NCBI RefSeq assembly: GCF_900112695.1
Contig: NZ_FOMT01000001.1
Span: forward strand, 1,364,001 to 1,428,000
Direction: 5' to 3'
Source: Paenibacillus catalpae
GTDB taxonomy: Bacteria > Bacillota > Bacilli > Paenibacillales > Paenibacillaceae
Length of the DNA stretch: 64,000 nt
Every line of letters begins with the position of its first letter. The first letter of the stretch is position 1. Shown in pieces: positions 8,568 to 17,308 of the stretch. Below the pieces are notes generated by a model. It made no database searches and was not told the DNA's origin. It worked only from the letters and a program-made list of their open reading frames with translations. The position numbers and the translations under genes were made by a program.

Positions 8568-9656
8568 ATGAAGGTCAGCAGCTACCAATTGTATTGGCTC
8601 GTTACGATATCCTCCATCGTTACGACTTCCTACCTTCCCATCCATTTAGCCGTGGAGCAGGCACGCCAGGATAGCTGGATATCCATGCTGCTTGGAGGAC
8701 TAACTATGCTCTTCGTCACCTGGGTCATTCTTCGGGTGTGCAAACAGCATGAGGATAAAACCCTGGTTACGTTTACGAAGGAGCTCTTGGGCACTGTACT
8801 TGGAAAAATACTTGTTCTCGTGTACTTCCTGTTATGGTTCAGGCAGATGACCATGATTGCAAAAGGTACGGTCGACTTTCAAAATTTGGTTATGCTTCAC
8901 AATACACCGATGGTTTTCATCTTGCTCTGTATGTTAGCTCTAGTCGTATATGCCGTCTACAAAGGGGGGATAACGGCCGTAAGCCGCTGTGCGGAGATTA
9001 TCGGCCCTATTCTTGTTCTTATGTTCTTTGTTCAGCTATTCCTTAATCCTGAGGATATGAATGTGAAGAGAATTCTGCCTGTCTACGCGGATACCGGTTG
9101 GCTGGCCATCCTGACAGGTGCGTTTAACTCTTACAGTTACCTCACAGATCCCACTATTGCGCTTATGCTGTTCTTTTTTGCTGAGAATAAACGAACAGCT
9201 TCGCGGGCGGTCATTTGGGGAACTATGACGACGATTGTTTGGGGTGTGCTGGCTACGATAGTTTTGATGTTTGTTACCGGACCTCAAATTGCCTCTCAAT
9301 TAGTTGTCCCGGTCTATTCGCTGACAAAATATATCTCCATTCTTAACTTTATTCAGAATATCGATGCTTTTTATATTCCTTTATGGCTGCTTGCCGCGTT
9401 CATTAAATTATCCCTTTGCTTGTTTATCTTGAGTTACGGATTATCCGAATGGACCGGCTTCCGGAATTGGAAGCTGATCGCTTGGATAGTTACAAGTGTC
9501 TGGTTCGTATTTTACATCTACAGTAACCACAATATTCGCCTTTCCTTCACCCTAAAGAGCATGTACCTCAACGGTGTGCTCTACCCTTTTGTTTACCTTG
9601 TGATCCCCCTGATTTTATGGATGATCGGAACCATAAAGCAACGGAGTAAAGCATAA
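8568..9656 (+). CDS. GerB-family spore germination permease-like protein
   Basis: A 362-residue polytopic protein with about ten membrane helices, opening MKVSSYQLYWLVTISSIV as in GerAB/GerKB-type proteins of the APC superfamily. These subunits bind or sense the small-molecule germinant. GGGAGG lies 9 nt before the ATG, and the gap to gerC is 24 bp, so it is the last gene of the A-C-B operon and is followed by a hairpin. It lacks the family motif PFQQGDIHHL seen in the 1645 remnant, so the two gerB genes are diverged paralogues and not a recent duplication. Confidence 0.88.
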   Translation: MKVSSYQLYWLVTISSIVTTSYLPIHLAVEQARQDSWISMLLGGLTMLFVTWVILRVCKQHEDKTLVTFTKELLGTVLGKILVLVYFLLWFRQMTMIAKGTVDFQNLVMLHNTPMVFILLCMLALVVYAVYKGGITAVSRCAEIIGPILVLMFFVQLFLNPEDMNVKRILPVYADTGWLAILTGAFNSYSYLTDPTIALMLFFFAENKRTASRAVIWGTMTTIVWGVLATIVLMFVTGPQIASQLVVPVYSLTKYISILNFIQNIDAFYIPLWLLAAFIKLSLCLFILSYGLSEWTGFRNWKLIAWIVTSVWFVFYIYSNHNIRLSFTLKSMYLNGVLYPFVYLVIPLILWMIGTIKQRSKA

Positions 9657-9658
9657 GA

Positions 9659-9684
9659 GGCAGCCGATCAAATGATCGGCCGCC
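9659..9684. terminator. Hairpin terminator of the ger operon
   Basis: The stem GCCGATC / GATCGGC (9663-9669, 9674-9680) is extended by outer GGC / GCC. It lies between the convergent gerB and UvrA-like genes. The following tract is C-rich with only short T runs. Confidence 0.55.
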
Positions 9685-9704
9685 CCCTTCACAACTTCTT
9701 TGGC

Positions 9705-11960
9705 TTACTTCAAGAATCTTCCGGTAATAGACTGCTCTACGTTAGTGATTTGCAGCGGTGTGCCCTCGAACACAACTTGGCCGCCCCTGCTGCCTCCATC
9801 CGGACCCATATCGATGATCCAATCCGCTTGGCTGATCACTTCGAGGTTATGCTCGATAACGATGACCGTATTGCCTGCATCAACAAGGCGGTTCATGATC
9901 CCCAGCAGGTGGCCGATATCCGACATATGCAGACCGGTTGTCGGCTCGTCCATCACGTAGATGCTGCCTTTCTTATGCAGCTCGCTCGCCAACTTGATAC
10001 GCTGGCATTCCCCGCCGGATAGCGTGCTGAGCGGCTGGCCAAGCGTAATGTAGTTCAGCCCCACATCACTCATCGCCTGGAGCTTGCGTACCACTTCTTT
10101 CAGCTCGAAAAATTCCAGTGCCTGCTCCACAGTCATCTCCAGCACTTCGGCAATGTTTTTGCCATTCAGCTTATATTCGAGAACCTCTTCCTTAAACCGT
10201 TTGCCCTCGCATACTTCGCATGGGAGTTTTACGCTGTCGAAGAATGACAGGTCCGTGTATACAACACCAAGCCCTTGACAGTTCTCGCAGGCTCCTTTGG
10301 AGTTGAAGCTGAACAAACCTTGATTTACCTTGTTCGCGGAAGCAAAGGCTTTCCGCACATCATCCATAATCCCCGTATAGGTTGCGGGATTCGAGCGGGT
10401 TGACACGCCTACCGCCGATTGGTCAATGACGACCGCATCCGAATGCTGGCTTAGGAATACATCGTTAATCAGCGAGCTTTTTCCCGACCCGGCAACTCCC
10501 GTAACTACGTTCAGCACACCGGTTGGAATATCTACGCTTACGTTCTGCAGGTTATGAAGGTTGGCCCCTTCGATCGACAGCTTGCCGGAAGGCTTCCTGC
10601 AATCTTTCTTCAGCTCAAGCGGCCGCTTCATATGGTTTCCGGTCAGTGTACCCGACTCCAACAGGCCATTATAGCTTCCTTCAAATACAATATTGCCGCC
10701 GCGGCTGCCGGCGTGAGGCCCAACGTCAACGATATGATCCGCTACCTTGATGACATCGGGATCATGCTCGACCACGATGACCGTGTTGCCCTTGTCGCGG
10801 AGCTTCACAAGCAGATCATTTAACCGGTGTACATCACGGGGATGCAAGCCAACGCTAGGCTCATCGAAGATATAGGTGACATCAACGAGACTGCCGCTCA
10901 AGTGCTTGACCATCTTGACACGCTGCGACTCGCCGCCGGACAGGGTATCCGTCTCACGGTCGAGCGTCAAATAGTCAAGTCCGATATCCACCAGATGCTG
11001 TAGGCGCTCTGACAACGATTTGATGATTGGCGCAGCTTTGGCGTCGTCAATTTCCTGAATGACGCGAATGAGATGTCCCACTTCCATGGAGGACAGCTCT
11101 GCAATGTTTCTCCCATTAATTCGGCAGTTCAGAGCAGCCTGACTCAATCTGGACCCGCGGCAGCTGGAGCATTGACCTTCGGTGATGAATGGCATTACCG
11201 ATTTTTGCGTGCGTTCGGACTTCAGCTTCACGTCTTGTTTGATATATTTGTTGGTGAATTTCTCAATGACGCCTTCTACCGTAATATTCGTTGCTTTTCC
11301 GGCGAAATCCATTTGAACCTTTCTTGCCTTGGCATGCAGCAGCTGATCCAGCTCCTCAGCCGAGTAATCTTTCAGCTTCTTGTCCAGATCGAAGTCGCCA
11401 GATTGTACAATCATATTAAATTCCCATCCGCCGACTGAGTAGTCAGGCAGCATGATTGCGCCTTCATTTAACGACTTGGACATGTCCAGCGCCCTACTCA
11501 TATCCACGCCAAGCTTACGGCCAATGCCGTTGCACTCAGGACACATCCCTTGCGGATCGTTAAAGGAGAACATGTTAGCCGATCCAACATGCGGCTGCCC
11601 CACTCGGGAGAAAAGAACTCGGAGAATAGGAGAAATATCGGTAATCGTGCCCATTGTGGAATGGGAGCCGCCGCCCAGCCTCTTCTGGTCTACCACAACG
11701 GCCATGCTGAGGTTCTCGATTCCGTCCGTATCCGGCTGTGGAAAGCTGGGCAAAAATGTACGAACGAACGTGCTGAAGTTCTCGTTCAGCAAACGGGTGG
11801 ATTCTGCTGCAATCGTATCGAAAACGATTGATGACTTGCCGGATCCGGACACTCCTGTGAAAATCGTGATCTTACGTTTGGGGATGCGTAGGGATACGTT
11901 CTTGAGATTGTTCTCTCTCGCACCGGAGATTACGATATACTCCTGATTAACTTCGCTCAT
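9705..11960 (-). CDS. Short UvrA-like (class II) ABC ATPase
   Basis: A 751-residue UvrA paralogue when started at ATG 11960, which has GGAAGG 9 nt upstream. The frame runs 67 codons further upstream, but that part overlaps the SRPBCC gene and has no family character. Two ABC cassettes are seen: Walker A GVSGSGKSS (residues 36-44) and GVAGSGKSS, signatures LSGGESQR and LSGGECQR, and zinc-finger cysteines CPECNGIG, CSSC, CENCQGLG and CEVC. True UvrA has about 940-950 residues; the shortening fits class II UvrA, which lacks the UvrB-interaction region. Such proteins have been linked to DNA-damage or drug tolerance (DrrC-like). It is the last gene of the ArsR-SRPBCC operon. Confidence 0.85.
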   Translation of the reverse strand: MSEVNQEYIVISGARENNLKNVSLRIPKRKITIFTGVSGSGKSSIVFDTIAAESTRLLNENFSTFVRTFLPSFPQPDTDGIENLSMAVVVDQKRLGGGSHSTMGTITDISPILRVLFSRVGQPHVGSANMFSFNDPQGMCPECNGIGRKLGVDMSRALDMSKSLNEGAIMLPDYSVGGWEFNMIVQSGDFDLDKKLKDYSAEELDQLLHAKARKVQMDFAGKATNITVEGVIEKFTNKYIKQDVKLKSERTQKSVMPFITEGQCSSCRGSRLSQAALNCRINGRNIAELSSMEVGHLIRVIQEIDDAKAAPIIKSLSERLQHLVDIGLDYLTLDRETDTLSGGESQRVKMVKHLSGSLVDVTYIFDEPSVGLHPRDVHRLNDLLVKLRDKGNTVIVVEHDPDVIKVADHIVDVGPHAGSRGGNIVFEGSYNGLLESGTLTGNHMKRPLELKKDCRKPSGKLSIEGANLHNLQNVSVDIPTGVLNVVTGVAGSGKSSLINDVFLSQHSDAVVIDQSAVGVSTRSNPATYTGIMDDVRKAFASANKVNQGLFSFNSKGACENCQGLGVVYTDLSFFDSVKLPCEVCEGKRFKEEVLEYKLNGKNIAEVLEMTVEQALEFFELKEVVRKLQAMSDVGLNYITLGQPLSTLSGGECQRIKLASELHKKGSIYVMDEPTTGLHMSDIGHLLGIMNRLVDAGNTVIVIEHNLEVISQADWIIDMGPDGGSRGGQVVFEGTPLQITNVEQSITGRFLK

Positions 11961-12015
11961 GCCTGTCATCCTTCCGATCGTGTTTATTTCAAATCCTAGT
12001 ATTGTACGAACCATG

Positions 12016-12051
12016 CATAAACCGGTTGCAACGAAATGCAACCGGTTTATG
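12016..12051. other. Perfect 15-bp stem-loop inside the operon
   Basis: CATAAACCGGTTGCA and its exact complement (12037-12051) enclose a 6-nt loop in the 124-bp gap between the SRPBCC gene and the UvrA-like gene. There is no T run on either side, so it is not a standard terminator. It may stabilise or partially attenuate the mRNA. Confidence 0.6.
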
Positions 12052-12084
12052 TGGATTCGAGTCATCTTCGGCTCAATTATGCGA

Positions 12085-12486
12085 TTATTGTGCCAGCATT
12101 TTCGCCAGCTCGCCATGCCAGTTCGTCCAGCCGTATCTAGCGCCTTCAAGAGCCGGCACATTCGAGAAGCCGGTTTGCTCGAGATGAAGGTTAACCTTGC
12201 CTTCCCCTAATTCCTGCACCGTCCAGGTGACGGTGTGCTTCTCTTCTCCAACCGCCCATGAGTAAGACAACAAGCGGCTTGCTTCGTCTACAACGAGCAC
12301 TTCACCGTTAATAACTCCATCCCAGTACTGATTCGGCTCAGCGCGGAATTGAAAACGGTGCCCCACCTCCGGCTTGAAATCATTGGGCAAAACCCACTTT
12401 GCCAGCATATTGGAATCGGTTAATGCGGACCATGCCTTTACAATTGAAGTGTTATACTGGAAATCCAGCTCTAATTTCAAACTCAT
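12085..12486 (-). CDS. SRPBCC (AHSA1-like) domain protein
   Basis: A 133-residue START/Bet v1-fold protein of the AHSA1 type that begins MSLKLELDFQYNTSIVKAWS. The family motif WTNWHGELAKML stands at the C-terminus. The start at 12486 overlaps the ArsR stop (ATGA), and the in-frame upstream extension lies inside the ArsR gene, so 12486 is preferred. ArsR-AHSA1 pairs are common in Firmicutes. The fold binds hydrophobic small molecules; no substrate is known here. It probably acts in the cytosol in the same response as the UvrA-like ATPase. Confidence 0.85.
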   Translation of the reverse strand: MSLKLELDFQYNTSIVKAWSALTDSNMLAKWVLPNDFKPEVGHRFQFRAEPNQYWDGVINGEVLVVDEASRLLSYSWAVGEEKHTVTWTVQELGEGKVNLHLEQTGFSNVPALEGARYGWTNWHGELAKMLAQ

Positions 12487-12815
12487 TCCTCTTCTTCCTC
12501 CTCTAAAAGTTGTTGTAAGCGAAACATATTTGTCATCCAGAATTTTCTGTAGTAAGAAACCCAATCCTGGATTTCTTTAAGCGGATTGGCATTCAGCCTG
12601 AAACGCGTTTCTCTGCCGACCTTCCTGTCGGTTACCAATCCGGCTTCTTTAAGGATGGTCAGATGCTTGGATACAGCTGTACGGCCCATATCGAATTGTA
12701 CCGTTAACTCATGAAGCGGAACTTCGTCTACTTCAGATAATAGCTGAATCAGCCGGCGTCTTGTCGGATCCGCAATCGCGTCAAAGACATCCCGTGACGG
12801 ATTATTATCGCTCAC
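12483..12815 (-). CDS. ArsR family winged-helix regulator
   Basis: A 110-residue ArsR/SmtB-type regulator. The HTH is visible: FDAIADPTRRRLIQLLSEVD, VPLHELTVQFDMGRTAVSKH and LTILKEAGLVTDRKVGRET. It lacks the cysteine metal-binding box of true ArsR and ends in a run of glutamates. GGAGGGGGTG precedes the ATG. The promoter upstream has two similar 16-bp palindromes, one of them inside the spacer between -35 and -10, so it most likely represses its own operon. Confidence 0.88.
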   Translation of the reverse strand: MSDNNPSRDVFDAIADPTRRRLIQLLSEVDEVPLHELTVQFDMGRTAVSKHLTILKEAGLVTDRKVGRETRFRLNANPLKEIQDWVSYYRKFWMTNMFRLQQLLEEEEEE

Positions 12816-12937
12816 AGCACCCCCTCCTAAAAATCTTCTTCACAAAGTTATTCGAATACATAGGTTGCAACTGCTCCATTCCATTCATTACAATAGAAAG
12901 CAGGGTAATGAAGTTTCACGCTTGGATTCATGTATGC

Positions 12938-12990
12938 GACACCATTTGGTGTCTGTTTAAATTATAAGACACTAGAAGGTGTCGTGTCAA
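12938..12990 (-). promoter_or_regulatory. sigma-A promoter with two 16-bp operators (ArsR operon)
   Basis: On the minus strand TTGACA (12985-12990) and TATAAT (12961-12966) are separated by 18 bp. The spacer holds the palindrome GACACTAGAAGGTGTC (12968-12983). A second, GACACCATTTGGTGTC (12938-12953), lies just downstream of the -10. The centres are 30 bp apart, about three helical turns, so two dimers would sit on one DNA face. The consensus hexamers and operator position are read directly; repression by the ArsR protein is inferred. Confidence 0.8.
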
Positions 12991-13085
12991 TAAGGGATTT
13001 CCGTATTGGGGCCGTTTTCCAACGCAACTTCCGTATCGTTTCCGTTCTGAAGATCAGATATACCCTCATCATATACAGGAAAATA

Positions 13086-13114
13086 AAAAGCCGCGAAGAG
13101 TCTTCGCGGCTTTT
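13086..13114 (-). terminator. Intrinsic terminator after the lipoprotein gene
   Basis: AAAAGCCGCGAAG and CTTCGCGGCTTTT form a perfect 13-bp stem. It ends the two-component/lipoprotein operon. Confidence 0.8.
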
Positions 13115-13121
13115 CCATTGC

Positions 13122-13679
13122 TTACTTCAATGTGATTGTTTTCTCCCAGCTAATCTCTTTTCCTTGATCATTAGCGAACGTAATTTTAACGTCACCCTTC
13201 TCGCCTTTCAATTCATCCGGATAGAAGAAGCCCATGAACTGTCCATCCCCGCTGATGTAGAATCCATCTCCACCGCTTCCGCCGTGCTCCATCGCTTCCT
13301 GTAAAGTGTTAGTAATATGGTTTTTATCGGAGATCCATTCCATTTTAGACAGCATGTAGCCTTCCGGACGCTTGTTGACAACAAAATCAAAGCTGTTTCC
13401 CTCGATTGGTTTTTGCGTCTGGTCGATGATAATCAGAAGTTCCTCATTTGAGGGATCTGCTGATGCTGACGAATCCGGCGCTTCAGATTGCTCGGCAGGA
13501 TCGGCGGGCGGGCTGTTTTCCGGAGTATTGGACGCTCCCGTATTTCCTGAAGGCTGCTCCGCAGCAGTTCCTTCATTTGCCGCGTTTGTGTTTCCTCCGT
13601 CTGCCTTATTTCCACATGCGCTGATGACAACCAAAACGAGTAACGATGCGACAAACAATCCAAAATATTTTTTATTCAT
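13122..13679 (-). CDS. Lipoprotein of unknown function after a two-component system
   Basis: A 185-residue lipoprotein starting at ATG 13679 (GAGGAGAG upstream), with signal peptide and lipobox VVISAC. The frame extends upstream to 13799 inside the kinase gene without support. A low-complexity Asn/Ser/Pro/Glu linker (about residues 25-80) leads to a compact C-terminal domain with SFDFVVNKRPEGYMLS and a final beta-rich KITFANDQGKEISWEKTI. I do not recognise the domain. It overlaps the 3' end of the histidine kinase gene by 8 nt, so it is co-expressed and may be a sensor partner or target of that system on the outer face of the membrane. Confidence 0.8.
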   Translation of the reverse strand: MNKKYFGLFVASLLVLVVISACGNKADGGNTNAANEGTAAEQPSGNTGASNTPENSPPADPAEQSEAPDSSASADPSNEELLIIIDQTQKPIEGNSFDFVVNKRPEGYMLSKMEWISDKNHITNTLQEAMEHGGSGGDGFYISGDGQFMGFFYPDELKGEKGDVKITFANDQGKEISWEKTITLK

Positions 13680-15438
13680 TATTATTCTCTCCTCTGTTTT
13701 CTTGTAATGTGAATGAAAAGGCAACACCATGTTTCGTATTCGCCGCTTCATAATGACTCCCGTGCAGCTCCAAAATATGCTTGACGATAGCAAGCCCAAG
13801 CCCGGTTCCTCCGGACTTGCGATCCCTGGAACGCTCTGCCCGGTAGAACTGCTCCCATATCCGGTTCAGATCTTCCTCCGCGATTGGAGGTCCGGTATTC
13901 TCGATGATGGTCCTGATGGCCGTGCCTTTGGTCCGCACCATGTCTATCGTAACGACACTGTCCTCTTCCGCATGACGAATGGCATTGCTGAACAGATTCA
14001 GAAGGACCTGCTCAATCCGCCTGCGATCCGCTTGGACGTATAACTCCTGCTCTCCGTCCTGTCGAACTCTCAAGCGAAGGTTCTTGCTTTCCAGCTGCTG
14101 CATGAACGAATTGGCTACTTCCCGAACAAGGTCGGTCAGGGAGAAGCGGTCTATTTGCAGCCGGACTGCCTTTACCTCGTATTTGGACAGCTCCAGCATA
14201 TCCATAATGAGAGCGTTCATCCGGTCTGTTTCGTTCACGATTAAGCCGAGGTAACGTTCTCTCTTATCAGCTGCTACCCCGTCCTGCAGCCCTTCCGCAA
14301 ATCCTTTTACGATGCCGAGCGGGGTTTTGAGCTCGTGAGAGATGTTTGCCACAAGTTCTTTGCGAAGCTGCTCGGAGCGCTGCTTCTCCCTCACTTCTTC
14401 CTGCAATTGCTCATTTGCCACCGTTAGTTTCTGCAACGCAGAATCCAGATTCCGCGATAACAGGTTCATATTCCGGGAGAGCTCTCCAAATTCATCCTTT
14501 GACCGAATCTCGGGATGATTGGTGAAATCCAGCTTGGCAAGCCGTGCCGCTGAGCGGTTAAGGGTGAGCAGCGGACGTGAGATTATTCTCGAATAGATCA
14601 GCGACAGAGCGAGAACCAGCGCAAGGATAACAGGTGCCAAATAAATAACATATTTCTTCAACGTTTCTACGGCTTCACCAACCGGTTGGAGCGAAGACAT
14701 AACGAACATGTAATTTTTAATGCCTTCCGATGAACCTTGAAGTGATTTTACCAATATGGCATATTCAACACCGCTCCAAGGATCCTTCCATGCGCTCCTT
14801 ATGGTCTCCCCTTCATGCAAGCGGGACAGGTGTGACTCCACTCCGTTCGTCCATTCCCGAAGTGCTTCATCAAGAAGTGCGTCTTGATAAAGAGGGTTGA
14901 ACGACCGCTGCTCCGGCAGCATGTACTCCGTAACTTTACCCTCTACCCGTACTAAACCGTCTTCAAGAGGAGCGGTATCGTCTGGCCAAAAAGCAATCGG
15001 ATGAAGGACGGTATCCTTCTCATCCATGAATATACCGTCTATGATTATACTGTCTCCCTGTGAAATGCCTCGCGGGATTGAGTTGACTGTCGCGCCTGCG
15101 GTCGGAATGGGCACTGTGATGACTTTATTGGCCGATTGCAGTCTCACATAGTAAGGATTGATATTGGCACGAACGAAGCTTTTATCTAACACCGCGATGC
15201 TCGTATCGTTCCGATTCATGAATGTCCCAAGCAGTCTTGAAAGCTCCCTTTCGTTCCCAGATACTTCGTTGTACTGCTCGGTGAACCGGCTCATGGCCGA
15301 TTCCAGTTCATCAATCTGGGACATCCGGTAAAACCGTTCAAAGAACAGCCCTTCTGCAAGCATCACCAGGCTAAATATAAACAAAATCAAGGCGGACGTG
15401 ATGATGAACAGCTTAAGAACGACGCCATGCCTTCTCAT
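13672..15438 (-). CDS. Sensor histidine kinase (HAMP, HisKA, HATPase)
   Basis: A 588-residue membrane kinase. Helix 1 (about 8-28) and helix 2 (about 265-288) enclose an extracellular sensor region of about 235 residues. Next come HAMP, a coiled coil, the phosphoacceptor in ANISHELKTPLG, the N box NLFSNAIRHAEE and the G2 box GGTGLGLAIVKHILELHG. It autophosphorylates on His and passes the phosphate to the response regulator encoded just upstream; the two genes overlap by 4 nt (ATGA). Signal unknown. The co-encoded lipoprotein suggests envelope sensing. Confidence 0.9.
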   Translation of the reverse strand: MRRHGVVLKLFIITSALILFIFSLVMLAEGLFFERFYRMSQIDELESAMSRFTEQYNEVSGNERELSRLLGTFMNRNDTSIAVLDKSFVRANINPYYVRLQSANKVITVPIPTAGATVNSIPRGISQGDSIIIDGIFMDEKDTVLHPIAFWPDDTAPLEDGLVRVEGKVTEYMLPEQRSFNPLYQDALLDEALREWTNGVESHLSRLHEGETIRSAWKDPWSGVEYAILVKSLQGSSEGIKNYMFVMSSLQPVGEAVETLKKYVIYLAPVILALVLALSLIYSRIISRPLLTLNRSAARLAKLDFTNHPEIRSKDEFGELSRNMNLLSRNLDSALQKLTVANEQLQEEVREKQRSEQLRKELVANISHELKTPLGIVKGFAEGLQDGVAADKRERYLGLIVNETDRMNALIMDMLELSKYEVKAVRLQIDRFSLTDLVREVANSFMQQLESKNLRLRVRQDGEQELYVQADRRRIEQVLLNLFSNAIRHAEEDSVVTIDMVRTKGTAIRTIIENTGPPIAEEDLNRIWEQFYRAERSRDRKSGGTGLGLAIVKHILELHGSHYEAANTKHGVAFSFTLQENRGENNNE

Positions 15439-16115
15439 GCTTCTGACTCGAATCTATAGCCGGAACGGATGACGGTTGCGATATACTTGCCGGCGTCTCC
15501 CAGCTTGGCTCTTAATTTCTTGACGTGTGTATCCACCGTGCGCAGGTCTCCCAAGTAATCGTATCCCCAAACCGCATTCAAAATATATTCACGGGCCAGC
15601 ACTTTGCCCTCATGCTTGATCATGAACAACAGCAAATCGTATTCCTTTGGTGTCAGATTAACCAGTTGTCCTGCCACAGTTACTGTATGAGCTTCCCTGT
15701 TCACCGACAAGTCTCCATATTGCAGCATCTCCGCTTCCCGCCCGACTGTTCTCTCTGTCCTCTTCATCAAGGCGGTTGCCCTAGCAACCAGCACTCTAGG
15801 GCTAAGCGGCTTCGTTACGTATTCGTCAGCACCAAGCTCAAAGCCCATTAACTGATCATCATCTTCGGCTCTTGCCGTAATCATGATAATTGGAACATCC
15901 GATTTTTCCCGGATACGTCTGCACACCGACCAACCATCCATCTCCGGCATCATAATGTCCAGGACGACCAGATCAACAGTGAATCGCTCGAACAGCTCAA
16001 GCGCAACCCTTCCGTTCTCTGCCTCGTGTACGTCCCACTGCTCTTTTTTGAAATAATCCGTTATAAATTCCCGCATCAGCATATCGTCATCAACTAATAA
16101 GATACTTCGTTTCAT
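15435..16115 (-). CDS. OmpR-family response regulator
   Basis: A receiver domain (SILLVDDDMLMREF, phospho-acceptor Asp in DLVVLDIMMPEMDG, Thr/Lys switch region) is followed by an OmpR/PhoB winged helix (VDTHVKKLRAKLGDAG, VIRSGYRFE). The preferred start is ATG 16115 with GGAG 8 nt upstream; a GTG three codons earlier sits directly on the GGAG. It is the first gene of a three-gene operon with the kinase and the lipoprotein. Confidence 0.9.
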   Translation of the reverse strand: MKRSILLVDDDMLMREFITDYFKKEQWDVHEAENGRVALELFERFTVDLVVLDIMMPEMDGWSVCRRIREKSDVPIIMITARAEDDDQLMGFELGADEYVTKPLSPRVLVARATALMKRTERTVGREAEMLQYGDLSVNREAHTVTVAGQLVNLTPKEYDLLLFMIKHEGKVLAREYILNAVWGYDYLGDLRTVDTHVKKLRAKLGDAGKYIATVIRSGYRFESEA

Positions 16116-16369
16116 CCGGCACACTCCGCCTCTTTCCGGGTATACACCGGAATCGTATTCGTATTAACCCCTATGCTAACACAGGATTACCCGAAATAAG
16201 GTATTCTTATCATGCTCTTGCACCTCCATTTGTTCTACACATCGAAGTATAGGAGGTTCTTGTGTCCAACGTGTGTATTCTAAATGGATATCATGAGAAA
16301 CATAAGGACTAATCAACGAGAAAATAAAAAGAACCTCCGGAATAACCAGAGATTCGGAAATATTGCATG

Positions 16370-17308
16370 CTAGTTTGATTTTCGCACCTCAACGACACAT
16401 ACCGAGTGCGGCTTCATCGCCAGCACAGGTTTTCGACTGCCGAATTCCAGCTTGCTTTCAACAGCTGTTACAGCCTCCGGCTTGAAGACATCGTTAATTG
16501 TCTCATAAGTTTCACCTGCAAGCTCCCATACCTTCGCTATACCTGCATCCGCGAACGAACCAATGGACAGTTCTGCCTCAACCGGCGAGAGGCCGCGGTT
16601 AACGACAAACAGCGTCAGCACGCTGCCGGATTCATCCAGCGCCGCCGCCACATCAAGTACTGGCAGCGGTCCTGGAGCAAGATCAAAGCGCTTCGAGCCG
16701 GACGGCCATTCAAAGGTTGCACAATCCGTTTGAGTCGGCAATATCCGGGAAATGTCGCGATTCGCATAAGCCTGCATGATATGGAAAGTTGGCGAACCGT
16801 ACACGACGCTGTTGCGTCCGCTCCATCCCGTCTCTTTGCCGCGGTATTGATCGGCGTAGCAGTCGCCGATGCGGATGCAGCCGCCAAGCCAGCCGTTAAC
16901 AAGGTCGGAGAAGCTGCCGATCTCGATCAGATGGGACTGCCGGATGAATTCGTTCAAGTTAGCCGCATTAGCGATTGCCGCCTCCAGCGTGTGCTCCATC
17001 GGACGTCCTTCTCGGATCGTGTTCAGATAATACATCGTGTTGTACTCCGTTATCGCCAGCTTCACATGTGAGTATGCCGGATTTCCCGTGATAACCTCTT
17101 CCGTCATGCGAATGGCGGCTCGACTCACCTCAGGGAACGACATAACCGCCGGATACCGCTCCTCCTTCGGCGTATTAGGCGTGATGCCAACCGTACCGAA
17201 GCCATGATAAATATGCAAGGTGAGCATATCCATCTTCTCCGCCGAAATACCAAGCACCGTGCGGTTCCATTCGGGATCGCAGTCGCCGCAGGCGAGCAAG
17301 TAATCCAT
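16370..17308 (-). pseudogene. C-terminal part of a GH51 alpha-L-arabinofuranosidase, N-terminus deleted
   Basis: This open frame of 312 codons aligns to the last 60 percent of GH51 enzymes. It starts inside the catalytic barrel with MDYLLACGDCDPEWNR. The nucleophile Glu is present in ITEYN (E88), but the acid/base Glu (the GNE of the first half) and about 200 residues are missing. The beta-sandwich C-terminal domain is complete (FVVNRGLSPVEAEL, MKPHSVCVVEV). There is no signal peptide and no ribosome binding site before ATG 17308. The coding similarity stops exactly where a truncated AraC gene starts on the other strand, which points to a deletion. It cannot be an active arabinofuranosidase. 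Confidence 0.85.

Noticed and set aside
12486..12564. Upstream ATG at 12564 for the SRPBCC protein
   Set aside because: It would lie inside the ArsR gene; the ATGA overlap start at 12486 gives the normal family length.
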